DNA from: Cellvibrio sp.
GTDB taxonomy: Bacteria > Pseudomonadota > Gammaproteobacteria > Pseudomonadales > Cellvibrionaceae
Assembly (NCBI GenBank): GCA_003524365.1
Contig: DQHS01000263.1
Coordinates: 4,212-13,282, forward strand
Reading direction: 5' to 3'
Length of the DNA: 9,071 nucleotides
Shown: piece by piece, positions 1-5,814 of the stretch
How the letters are laid out: each line of letters starts with the position of its first letter
Numbering within the stretch: the first letter of the stretch is position 1
Position numbers and translations under genes: made by a program
The notes under the pieces: model-generated
Database searches by the model: none
Told to the model about the DNA's origin: nothing
The model's input: the letters and a program-made list of their open reading frames with translations, nothing else

Positions 1-117
1 ATCCACGCACTCTTCACTGAGGAGGTTGTGAAGTGTTATGCGAATTTTTTCGCCTGCCATTTCGGTGTAGCAGGTTGAGCTACCGTAAAACAGGCCGATG
101 GTTTTTGTTTCACTCAT
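1..117 (-). CDS. fldB: Flavodoxin FldB-type, N-terminal 39 residues (cut by left window edge)
   Basis: This is the 5' part of a long-chain flavodoxin, a small soluble FMN protein that donates low-potential electrons in the cytoplasm. Read on the minus strand, the first residues (MSETKTIGLFYGSSTCYTEM) are nearly the same as the start of E. coli FldB, including the FMN-phosphate loop G12-S-S-T-C-Y-T-E19. The Cys-Tyr pair in this loop fits FldB and not FldA, which has SDTGNTE. After residue 26 the visible part matches the family less closely. The ATG at 117-115 is preceded by a purine-rich GTGAAAG that could serve as a ribosome site. It lies 51 bp behind the mioC-like gene on the same strand, which suggests one transcript. 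The rest of the protein, with the isoalloxazine-binding loops, is outside the window, so integrity cannot be judged. Confidence 0.85.
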   Translation of the reverse strand, partial: MSETKTIGLFYGSSTCYTEMAGEKIRITLHNLLSEECVD

Positions 118-168
118 ATTCTTTCACTTGCGTTTCATCAGTACATTCAGTCAGCCGCATCACATCAA

Positions 169-615
169 TCAGATGAGCGCTGCCCAATCTTGCGCCCATT
201 CGCGCGCAAGAGTTGCCGCATCATCGCCACTGCTCGCATCCAACACCAAAGGCTCCCCGATGCGCTTAGCGCCCAGGTCTTCAAAGGCGGCATCTAACAG
301 GCGTCCGGCTTCGTTGAAGGTGGTGTAGCAGCTATCACCCAGATTCACTACGCCATAACGGCGGCCAGCAATACGCGGATAGTCGCGGGTTAGATGCAAA
401 TACAGCGGCTGGATGTTGTCGGGCAATTCACCCGAACCGGTATTGGAATGGCACAGCAGGATAATTTCATCGGTGTCGCGCGCCAGATCTTCCGCGCGTG
501 CGTAGGTATTCAAGCTGACTTCATGGCCAAGTTTGTTCAGCTCTTCACTGAGGATTTCTGCCACTTGCTCGGCACCGCCGTAGACACTGCCGATAAAAAT
601 CTGAATCTTGCTCAT
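169..615 (-). CDS. mioC: MioC-like flavodoxin, 148 aa
   Basis: This is a complete short-chain flavodoxin of the MioC family. MioC is a cytoplasmic FMN protein that in E. coli supports biotin synthase activity in vitro. At 148 residues it is almost the length of E. coli MioC (147). The phosphate loop is the degenerate MioC form, GSVYGGAE (residues 9-16), not the T-x-T-G-x-T of ordinary flavodoxins. The two flavin-contact loops are also visible: CHSNTGSGELPDN (55-67) and LGDSCYTTF (92-100). The C-terminal tail REWAQDW resembles the AEEWLGSW of E. coli MioC. An AGAGAAG stretch upstream of the ATG is a reasonable ribosome site. The gene sits between trmL (42 bp upstream) and fldB (51 bp downstream), unlike E. 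coli where mioC is near oriC. The family call is firm. The symbol is less certain because other small flavodoxins share this architecture. Confidence 0.83.
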   Translation of the reverse strand: MSKIQIFIGSVYGGAEQVAEILSEELNKLGHEVSLNTYARAEDLARDTDEIILLCHSNTGSGELPDNIQPLYLHLTRDYPRIAGRRYGVVNLGDSCYTTFNEAGRLLDAAFEDLGAKRIGEPLVLDASSGDDAATLAREWAQDWAALI

Positions 616-657
616 AGCAACTTCTCTTTCGTTCTTAGGGGGAGCGATTTCTGAATT

Positions 658-1122
658 CTAAAGCGCGCCAGCATAACCCAACTGACGCCAAGCTTCATAA
701 ACCATTACCGCCACCGCGTTGGATAAGTTCATGCTTCTACTATTGGCGGCCATAGGGATGCGCAGCACTCGGTCGGTGGGAAGTGATTCGCGAATACTCG
801 CCGGTAGTCCGCGTGTTTCCGGGCCGAACAATAAGTAGTCCCCGGATTGGAATTTCGCGTCGCTGTGGCAGCGAGTGCCTTTGGTACTGAGTGCAAAAAT
901 CCGGGTTGGTTTTTCATCGCCCAGAAAACTTTCCCAGCTCTTGTGTAGGCGTAGATTTTGCGCTTCACGGTAATCCAATCCTGCGCGATTTACGCTTTTC
1001 TCGTCCAACTTAAAACCCAGAGGTTCAATTAAATGAAGCTGGCAGCCGGTGTTGGCGGCGAGCCGGATAATATTTCCGGTGTTGGGCGGAATTTCTGGCT
1101 CAAAAAGAACTATATGCAGCAT
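658..1122 (-). CDS. trmL: tRNA (cytidine/uridine-34-2'-O)-methyltransferase TrmL
   Basis: This SPOUT-class (trefoil-knot) methyltransferase uses S-adenosylmethionine to methylate the ribose of wobble position 34 in tRNA-Leu isoacceptors. The 154-residue product compares with 157 in E. coli TrmL (YibK) and is very similar throughout. It opens with MLHIVLFEPEIPPNTGNIIR, which contains the conserved N14-T-G-N-I-I-R20. The SAM-binding knot carries all three expected signatures: GPETRG at 100-105, IPM at 122-124 and SRSMNLSNA at 128-136, where the serine and asparagine residues line the cofactor site. The protein ends WRQLGYAGAL. The start is fixed by the family alignment. Only a weak, distant AAAGG lies upstream (13 nt). 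It is the first gene of the minus-strand trmL-mioC-fldB set and is divergent from mshI. Nothing suggests damage. Confidence 0.96.
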   Translation of the reverse strand: MLHIVLFEPEIPPNTGNIIRLAANTGCQLHLIEPLGFKLDEKSVNRAGLDYREAQNLRLHKSWESFLGDEKPTRIFALSTKGTRCHSDAKFQSGDYLLFGPETRGLPASIRESLPTDRVLRIPMAANSRSMNLSNAVAVMVYEAWRQLGYAGAL

Positions 1123-1282
1123 TTGGCGTTTTTTACCTTTATGGTCTATGTTCTTAGTTAAAGGTTATGTTTGCGGCGTCAATTATAAGCAAGAGTTATT
1201 AGCTTTACTGCTCGAAAATTTCCGTCCAGTTTGGATTATCACACCAAGACTACCTTAGAAACCTGGATACGAGAGTCCCGAT
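1123..1282. other. Divergent intergenic region between trmL and mshI
   Basis: This 160-bp A+T-rich gap must hold the promoters of both blocks. For the minus strand a TATAAT is visible. For the plus strand I could not find a sigma70 pair with acceptable spacing, nor a sigma54 TGGCAC-N5-TTGC element. An inverted repeat, ACCTTTA (1135-1141) and TAAAGGT (1159-1165), lies in what would be the trmL leader. An in-frame stop at 1256-1258 closes the mshI frame upstream. No small gene is supported here. Confidence 0.6.
1182..1187 (-). promoter_or_regulatory. Candidate sigma70 -10 box for the trmL-mioC-fldB unit
   Basis: On the minus strand these bases read exactly TATAAT. A transcript starting near position 1175 would have a leader of about 52 nt before the trmL ATG. 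The hexamer 17 nt further upstream (CAGTAA, 1210-1205) is a poor -35 match, so the assignment rests on the -10 box and the position in the divergent gap. Confidence 0.35.
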
Positions 1283-2236
1283 TTGAAGCGATTTGTGGAA
1301 AAAATAAGCAGGGTTTTACGTGGTGCAAGCCGCCAGAATCAAGTGATCGGCGTAGATTTTAGCGCTGTGGGGGTCGCTTACGCACACATTCAGCGCCCAG
1401 CCACTCAGTCGCCCCGCCTGCTCAGTTGTGATTTCCTGCCTGCCGAAACAGGTATAGAGCCCGCAGAACTCTTGCGCGCACGTTTGCTTAAGCTGGGTTT
1501 ACAAAAAGTACCCTGCAATTTGGTGATGGGAGCGGGTAATTACCAACTGATCTTGGGTGAAGCACCCAAGGTACCAGAGGAGGAACTAGCCGAAGCACTG
1601 CGCTGGCGCATGAAAGACTTGGTGCAATTCCCAATTGCTGAGGCTGTGATCAATGCATTTCTGCTACCAGAAGACAGCGCGCGCGGCACCAGCCGTATGG
1701 CCTATGCAGTAGTTGCCCAGCGCAAACAGATTGAGGCTCAGGTCTCAGCAGCAAAAATGGCGAGTCTCAGTTTAAAAAATATCGATATTCCTGAGTTGGT
1801 TTTGCGTAACTTGGCAGAAGTTTGCTGTGATACCAAACGTGGTGTCGCTATAGTGAAACTTCAGCAAGGCGGTGGCAGCTTACAAATTATTCGCGATGGT
1901 AATTTGTATTTGTCTCGCCAGTTTTCGCTCTCTTACAACGCCGGTTTGCTTGATGATTTACCTGGCGACGCATTAGTCCTGGAGTTGCAGCGTTCACTTG
2001 ATTATTTCGAGCGTCAAATGCGTCAGGTTCCCCCCAGCCACATTTATCTCTGCGGCGAAAATGTAACTGCCGACAAATTAACGCCGGAAATTCGCAACGC
2101 GCTTGCCGTTACCATTAATCTGCTTGATCTAAACAACGGGATTCAAATTGCGGATGGGATTCCCGAACATATTCTCTCGCTCTCGTTATATGCGATAGGT
2201 GCAGCATTGCGCCAAGATCACGTGGGGCAGGGCTAA
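1283..2236 (+). CDS. mshI: MSHA biogenesis protein MshI (PilM-like), 317 aa
   Basis: This is probably the cytoplasmic actin-fold component of the pilus inner-membrane platform, equivalent to PilM in type IVa pili, which binds the N-terminal peptide of its PilN partner. The actin-like phosphate-1 strand is visible as IGVDFSAVGVAYA (22-34). The MshI-typical segment RWRMKDLVQFP (108-118) and the C-terminal LSLSLYAIGAALR (298-310) are also present, as is a YLCGE strand (255-259). There is no membrane segment. The start is a TTG, with GAGAG at 1271-1275 spaced 7 nt away. A frame stop at 1256 limits extension, and an alternative GTG at 1295 has no better ribosome site. The gene ends 1 bp before the PilN-like gene, which matches a pilM-pilN pair. 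In Vibrio the equivalent function is annotated simply as mshI. The family is clear, but the start codon is somewhat uncertain. Confidence 0.88.
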   Translation: MKRFVEKISRVLRGASRQNQVIGVDFSAVGVAYAHIQRPATQSPRLLSCDFLPAETGIEPAELLRARLLKLGLQKVPCNLVMGAGNYQLILGEAPKVPEEELAEALRWRMKDLVQFPIAEAVINAFLLPEDSARGTSRMAYAVVAQRKQIEAQVSAAKMASLSLKNIDIPELVLRNLAEVCCDTKRGVAIVKLQQGGGSLQIIRDGNLYLSRQFSLSYNAGLLDDLPGDALVLELQRSLDYFERQMRQVPPSHIYLCGENVTADKLTPEIRNALAVTINLLDLNNGIQIADGIPEHILSLSLYAIGAALRQDHVGQG

Positions 2237-2237
2237 T

Positions 2238-2900
2238 ATGCAACAGGTCAACTTGTACCTAGCGGAATTCCAACCCAATCGCGAGCCGTTGCGCAGTATC
2301 CATATGCTGTGGGGATTTATGCTTTGTATTGGACTATTGGCTTTAGTCAGCTTGTTTAGCTCCAAACATAACCGCGAGCTTACCCTGTCAATAGAACAGC
2401 AGCGCGCGCAGCTGGAGCAATTGAAAATGCAAGTTAAACAATTGGAACAGCAGCCCCCACAAAATAACCTTGCAGAGTTGGATGCGCAAATTCTGCAGTT
2501 GCAACTTGAGAGTGCGCGCCGCGATCAGATTTTCAGCATCATCGCCAATAAAAAATTAGGGAATAACACCGGGTTTTCTGCACACCTACAAGCGATGGGT
2601 AGACAATCGCTTGATACTATTAGTTTGAGTGTATTTTCGCTGGATGCCGGTGGTAGTTATGCTGAGTTCGCTGGTAAAACACGCGCCGCTGATCAGGTCC
2701 CACTTTATATTCAACGCTTACGTGCGGAGCCAGTTTTTGCTCAATCAGCATTTGGCGTGTTGGAAATCGCGCCCGGCACAAATAACCAGGGTTTGTTCGA
2801 TTTTGTATTGGCAAAACAAAGCGCAAATAAAGAACAAGAAGCAAAAACCGCCGTGCAGATGTTATTAGAGCTTAATCAGAAAACGCGGAGTGAAAACTAA
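2238..2900 (+). CDS. PilN-like MSHA inner-membrane protein (between mshI and mshJ), 220 aa
   Basis: This appears to be the PilN counterpart of the MSHA machine. It is a bitopic inner-membrane protein whose cytoplasmic N-terminus would dock onto MshI and whose periplasmic part would pair with MshJ. It begins MQQVNLYLAEFQPNREPL, the short PilN signature with Asn5-Leu6-Tyr7. One membrane helix follows (about 22-40, IHMLWGFMLCIGLLALVSL), then a Glu/Gln/Leu-rich coiled coil (about 45-95) and an alpha/beta periplasmic domain (about 110-195). I place the start at 2238 and not at the in-frame ATG 39 bp upstream, because the signature begins there and a GGGGCAGGG ribosome site sits just before it. It starts 1 bp after mshI and its stop overlaps the mshJ start (TAATG), implying translational coupling. 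Databases may call such genes mshI2 or just PilN-domain protein, so I give no symbol. Confidence 0.85.
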   Translation: MQQVNLYLAEFQPNREPLRSIHMLWGFMLCIGLLALVSLFSSKHNRELTLSIEQQRAQLEQLKMQVKQLEQQPPQNNLAELDAQILQLQLESARRDQIFSIIANKKLGNNTGFSAHLQAMGRQSLDTISLSVFSLDAGGSYAEFAGKTRAADQVPLYIQRLRAEPVFAQSAFGVLEIAPGTNNQGLFDFVLAKQSANKEQEAKTAVQMLLELNQKTRSEN

Positions 2901-3571
2901 TGGCCCCGGCGTTCACTAATCTGATGGAAAAAATTGATAGCCGCATATTGCGTGAGCGAGTATTGATTTTTGTAACGCTGTTAGCGCTGATTTTTTTGCT
3001 GTGGAATTTTTTAGTCCAGGCTAGATTTGATCGCGAACGTAAAACGTTGCAGTCGCAACAAACACAAATTGCCACTGAAAAAAAGGGCCTTGAATCCCAA
3101 GTGACAGCGCTCACTATGGCAATGACGATGGCAAATGATCCGGTAATCGTAAAACAAAACGAAATAAATGCACTCAATGCAGTGATTACTGAAATTGAAT
3201 CGCGCTTGTCTGGCTTGTCCCAAGGGTTAATAAGTGCGGAGCAGTTGCCTAAAGTCTTGGAAGAAATTTTGCGGCGCACTGCCAGTGTAGAGTTACTGCA
3301 AGTTCGTACCTTGGCTGCGACAGAATTGCAATTGGATGCGGAAAAGTCAGCAGAAAATAACACCAGGGGAACTGGTGTTTACAAACACGGTGTGCTGATT
3401 CGCGTTGCGGGAAGCTATACGCAACTGATCCAATTAATGAAGGAATTGGAAAATCTTGAATGGAAATTTTATTGGGAGTCGTTGAACTATACCGTCAAAC
3501 AATATCCTAATGCGGAAATTGAAATCCGGGTCTTTACCCTGAGTTCAGAGGAGGGGTTGCTGGGTGTTTAA
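2900..3571 (+). CDS. mshJ: MSHA biogenesis protein MshJ (PilO-like), 223 aa
   Basis: MshJ is the PilO-like partner of the inner-membrane alignment complex, with one membrane helix and a mostly periplasmic body. The sequence shows a short cytoplasmic start (1-19), a membrane helix (about 20-38, RVLIFVTLLALIFLLWNFL), a long coiled coil (about 42-110, LQSQQTQIATEKKGLESQV being typical) and a C-terminal ferredoxin-like domain. That domain contains the conserved VAGSYTQLIQLMKELENLEW (169-188) and ends in EIEIRVFTLS. Both the topology and this motif fit MshJ/PilO. The start ATG shares one base with the preceding stop (TAATG), and GGAG at 2887-2890 lies 9 nt upstream. Its last 8 bases overlap the start of mshK. 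Length is usual for the family. Confidence 0.88.
   Translation: MAPAFTNLMEKIDSRILRERVLIFVTLLALIFLLWNFLVQARFDRERKTLQSQQTQIATEKKGLESQVTALTMAMTMANDPVIVKQNEINALNAVITEIESRLSGLSQGLISAEQLPKVLEEILRRTASVELLQVRTLAATELQLDAEKSAENNTRGTGVYKHGVLIRVAGSYTQLIQLMKELENLEWKFYWESLNYTVKQYPNAEIEIRVFTLSSEEGLLGV
3547..3556 (+). promoter_or_regulatory. Strong Shine-Dalgarno site deciding the mshK GTG start
   Basis: AGAGGAGGGG inside the 3' end of mshJ gives a full anti-SD match (GGAGG at 3550-3554), 9 nt before the GTG at 3564. This makes the non-ATG, overlapping start of mshK credible and suggests that its translation does not depend only on re-initiation after mshJ. Confidence 0.7.
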
Positions 3572-3914
3572 ACTTCTTGGAAGTTTTTGTGTTTTTTTCT
3601 GGTCGTGCCAAGCCTGCATAGCTAATGACCAAGTGCGTGATCCAACAACGCCTTTGGGGCATGTGTCGGCTTCTAACGCGCAAGTAATAAACCAATGGGT
3701 ATTGAGTGCGGTGCTGGTCAGTCCGGGGCGAAAATTAGCTGTTATTAATGGTAGTACCCTGCGTGAAGGTCAAATATTGCCAGCGTCTGCAGGTACTAAA
3801 GTACAGCGTATTTTGGTGCAGACAGTCATACTGCAACGAGGCGATCAAACCTGGGTGTTAAAACTATCTCCCGGTGTTGTAAAAAAGCATCCATCGATTC
3901 AGCAAAATAATTGA
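3564..3914 (+). CDS. mshK: MSHA biogenesis protein MshK (PilP-like), 116 aa
   Basis: This is a small exported protein thought to bridge the inner-membrane MshI/PilN/MshJ complex and the MshL secretin, as PilP does for PilQ. It has a short signal peptide (residues 1-20: Lys3, then a hydrophobic run rich in Phe and Cys, with likely cleavage after Ala20). The family motif DPTTPLG follows (26-32), and then a small beta-rich domain with strands such as VLSAVLVSPGRKLAVINGS. There is no lipobox, so it is probably not a lipoprotein. The start is a GTG inside the end of mshJ (8-bp overlap), supported by a very strong AGAGGAGGGG at 3547-3556 whose GGAGG core is 9 nt away. No ATG is available nearby. 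The short size is normal for MshK. Confidence 0.85.
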   Translation: MFKLLGSFCVFFWSCQACIANDQVRDPTTPLGHVSASNAQVINQWVLSAVLVSPGRKLAVINGSTLREGQILPASAGTKVQRILVQTVILQRGDQTWVLKLSPGVVKKHPSIQQNN

Positions 3915-3924
3915 GGCAGTGACG

Positions 3925-5751
3925 ATGTTCACCAACCCTGAAAAATTACCCGGCCAGTCACGCCATAGCGATGCACGTTTCTGGTCGCGTATCTCTGCTG
4001 TGGCTGCACTCACGTTGTTGGGTGCTTGCAGTTCAACCGACAATAAACGTCTGGTTACCGAAGAGGCAATGGATAAAGTCGTTGAGCAACATCAGGCACA
4101 AGCGCGTGCAGCTAAAACTGTGCCCGCAGAAGTAAATAGTGCGTTGCTTAATAATCAATCACTAACGATTGGCGGTTTGGCAAAAAATAGCAGCGAGCGT
4201 TTTGATGTTTCTGTACGCAACGTGGCTGCAAAAGATTTCTTTCTTGGTTTGGTAAATGGCACCGGCGTTAATGTGGTTGTGCATCCAGATGTGAACGGTG
4301 CAGTGACACTCGATCTCAAAAATGTGACTGTGGATGATGTATTGCGTGTGACGCGTGATATTTATGGTTATGAATTCAAAAAAGAGCGCGGGATTTACAC
4401 CATCTACGCCAATGCCATGCGTACCCAAGTGTTCCAAATTAATTATCTGGATGTGCAGCGCGTGGGCGTTTCTGATACCAGTGTAATGATTGGCCGCGCA
4501 CAAACTTCAGGCAATAACTCAAATTCGAATTCAAACTCCGGTGGCGGGAATAGTGGCGGAAATGACAATGCTAATTTGCTGGGGATGATTGAGAGTGCCG
4601 GGCAGGGCGAGAATCGTAGTGGTGGTTCCGCGCTTACCCCAGGGTCACGCGTGCAAACATTGAATCGCACCGATTTTTGGTCATCGCTGGAAAAAACAGT
4701 GGTGTCGATTATCGGCGGTGAAACAGAAGATCGCTCCGTTATGGTCACACCTCAGGCTGGTATGGTAGTAGTTAAAGCCATGCCCCATGAATTGAGCGCA
4801 GTGCGCGATTTTCTGGAGCGGTCGGAGCTGAGCGTCAAACGTCAGGTGATCCTGGAAGCAAAAATTCTTGAAGTGCGCCTGAGTGAAGGTTTTGAGGCAG
4901 GCGTTAATTGGGGGGCGATCAGTGGGCAAATTACTGCAGCAAAAAATTTGCGCGATGGATTCAGTTTGAACACCGACGGAGGTACACCAGTCGACGAATT
5001 CAGGGATCTGGAGGTGACAGAAGTATTTCCAAATGCGGATGGTACGCGGGGCTCAATCAGTTACGGTGATCGCGAGCGTATAGGGGGAACTGTCGCCGGT
5101 TTAATTCAAGTAACTGATATCACCAAGCTGCTCTCGCTGCTGGAAACACAAGGCAGTGTACAAGTCCTCTCAAGCCCTCGTGTTTCAACGGTAAACAATC
5201 AAAAAGCGGTTATCCGCGTGGGGTCTGATGAATACTTTGTTACCGGCATATCGAGCAACCAAACTTCAAATGCAGCGACGACAACCAGTACACCGAATAT
5301 CGAATTGTCGTCATTTTTTAGCGGTATATCACTTGATGTAACGCCACAAATTTCCGAAACGGGTGAAGTGATATTGCACATTCATCCGGTTGTAAGTGAA
5401 GTGACCGATCAACAAAAAGTATTTACCGTGGGCGATCAGGAGTTTGCATTGCCGCTAGCGTTACGTGGTGTGCGCGAATCGGACAGTATCGTGAAGGCAG
5501 CGAACGGGCAGGTTATTGTATTGGGCGGATTGATGACCGAGTCCACCAATAACGTGGATGGCAAACGTCCGTTGTTGGGCGACATTCCCGGAGTCAATGC
5601 ATTGTTCCGCACCAAAAATAAAAGAAAATCAAAAACAGAATTAGTTATTTTGCTGCGTCCCATTGTGGTAGATGATAAAACCTGGGATGCGCAGCTCAAC
5701 GAAGCTCAGGGTAGCATGCAGCGTATGGGCGATGCCTACCGCAGCCAATAA
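3925..5751 (+). CDS. mshL: MSHA outer-membrane secretin MshL, 608 aa
   Basis: MshL forms the outer-membrane ring through which the MSHA pilus emerges. The protein has a lipoprotein signal with lipobox LGAC (acylated Cys35). A secretin N0/STN-type domain follows (about 93-165, including VNVVVHPDVNGAVTLDLKNV), then a second N-domain region interrupted by an Asn/Ser/Gly-rich linker (196-217). The C-terminal secretin core starts near KRQVILEAKILEV. Core signatures are VQVLSSPRV (412-420), IPGVNALFR (554-562) and ELVILLRPIVV (572-582). I chose ATG 3925 over the GTG at 3919 because GAGG at 3913-3916 is 8 nt from the ATG but only 2 nt from the GTG. The gene begins 10 bp after mshK. The 22-residue polar stretch before the hydrophobic core of the signal is longer than usual. 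The length is in the upper range for MshL. Confidence 0.94.
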   Translation: MFTNPEKLPGQSRHSDARFWSRISAVAALTLLGACSSTDNKRLVTEEAMDKVVEQHQAQARAAKTVPAEVNSALLNNQSLTIGGLAKNSSERFDVSVRNVAAKDFFLGLVNGTGVNVVVHPDVNGAVTLDLKNVTVDDVLRVTRDIYGYEFKKERGIYTIYANAMRTQVFQINYLDVQRVGVSDTSVMIGRAQTSGNNSNSNSNSGGGNSGGNDNANLLGMIESAGQGENRSGGSALTPGSRVQTLNRTDFWSSLEKTVVSIIGGETEDRSVMVTPQAGMVVVKAMPHELSAVRDFLERSELSVKRQVILEAKILEVRLSEGFEAGVNWGAISGQITAAKNLRDGFSLNTDGGTPVDEFRDLEVTEVFPNADGTRGSISYGDRERIGGTVAGLIQVTDITKLLSLLETQGSVQVLSSPRVSTVNNQKAVIRVGSDEYFVTGISSNQTSNAATTTSTPNIELSSFFSGISLDVTPQISETGEVILHIHPVVSEVTDQQKVFTVGDQEFALPLALRGVRESDSIVKAANGQVIVLGGLMTESTNNVDGKRPLLGDIPGVNALFRTKNKRKSKTELVILLRPIVVDDKTWDAQLNEAQGSMQRMGDAYRSQ

Positions 5752-5781
5752 GTGGTAGTTAACCGCGAGCAGAAATAAATA

Positions 5782-5800
5782 GCAAACAACGGGTGTTTGC
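5782..5800 (+). other. Perfect hairpin in the mshL-mshM gap
   Basis: GCAAACA (5782-5788) and TGTTTGC (5794-5800) form a perfect 7-bp stem with a 5-base loop (ACGGG). It lies 31 to 49 bases after the mshL stop and ends 3 bases before the AGAGG ribosome site of mshM (5804-5808). No T-run follows, so it does not look like an intrinsic terminator. A role in mRNA processing, stability or mshM translation is conceivable but unproven. Confidence 0.5.
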
Positions 5801-5814
5801 ACGAGAGGCTTCCC

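Noticed and set aside
98..654. Two plus-strand open frames opposite fldB/mioC
   Set aside because: Both are antisense to recognisable flavodoxins and have no motif of their own.
2199..2237. Upstream ATG at 2199 for the PilN-like gene
   Set aside because: It would extend 13 non-conserved residues into mshI. The PilN signature and a good ribosome site point to 2238.
2872..3363. 163-codon open frame on the minus strand opposite mshJ
   Set aside because: It is antisense to a well-supported MshJ, has a Ser/Cys/Ile-rich composition with no recognisable domain, and no separate ribosome site or neighbours support it.
3919..3924. GTG start for mshL at 3919
   Set aside because: The GAGG ribosome site would be only 2 nt away, whereas the ATG at 3925 has 8 nt spacing.
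4162..4929. Three minus-strand open frames opposite mshL
   Set aside because: They overlap one another and lie over conserved secretin coding sequence. Their translations show no family features.
5782..5800. Intrinsic terminator between mshL and mshM
   Set aside because: The stem is A/T-rich and no T-run follows, and the mshM ribosome site is immediately downstream. It is kept as a hairpin but not called a terminator.
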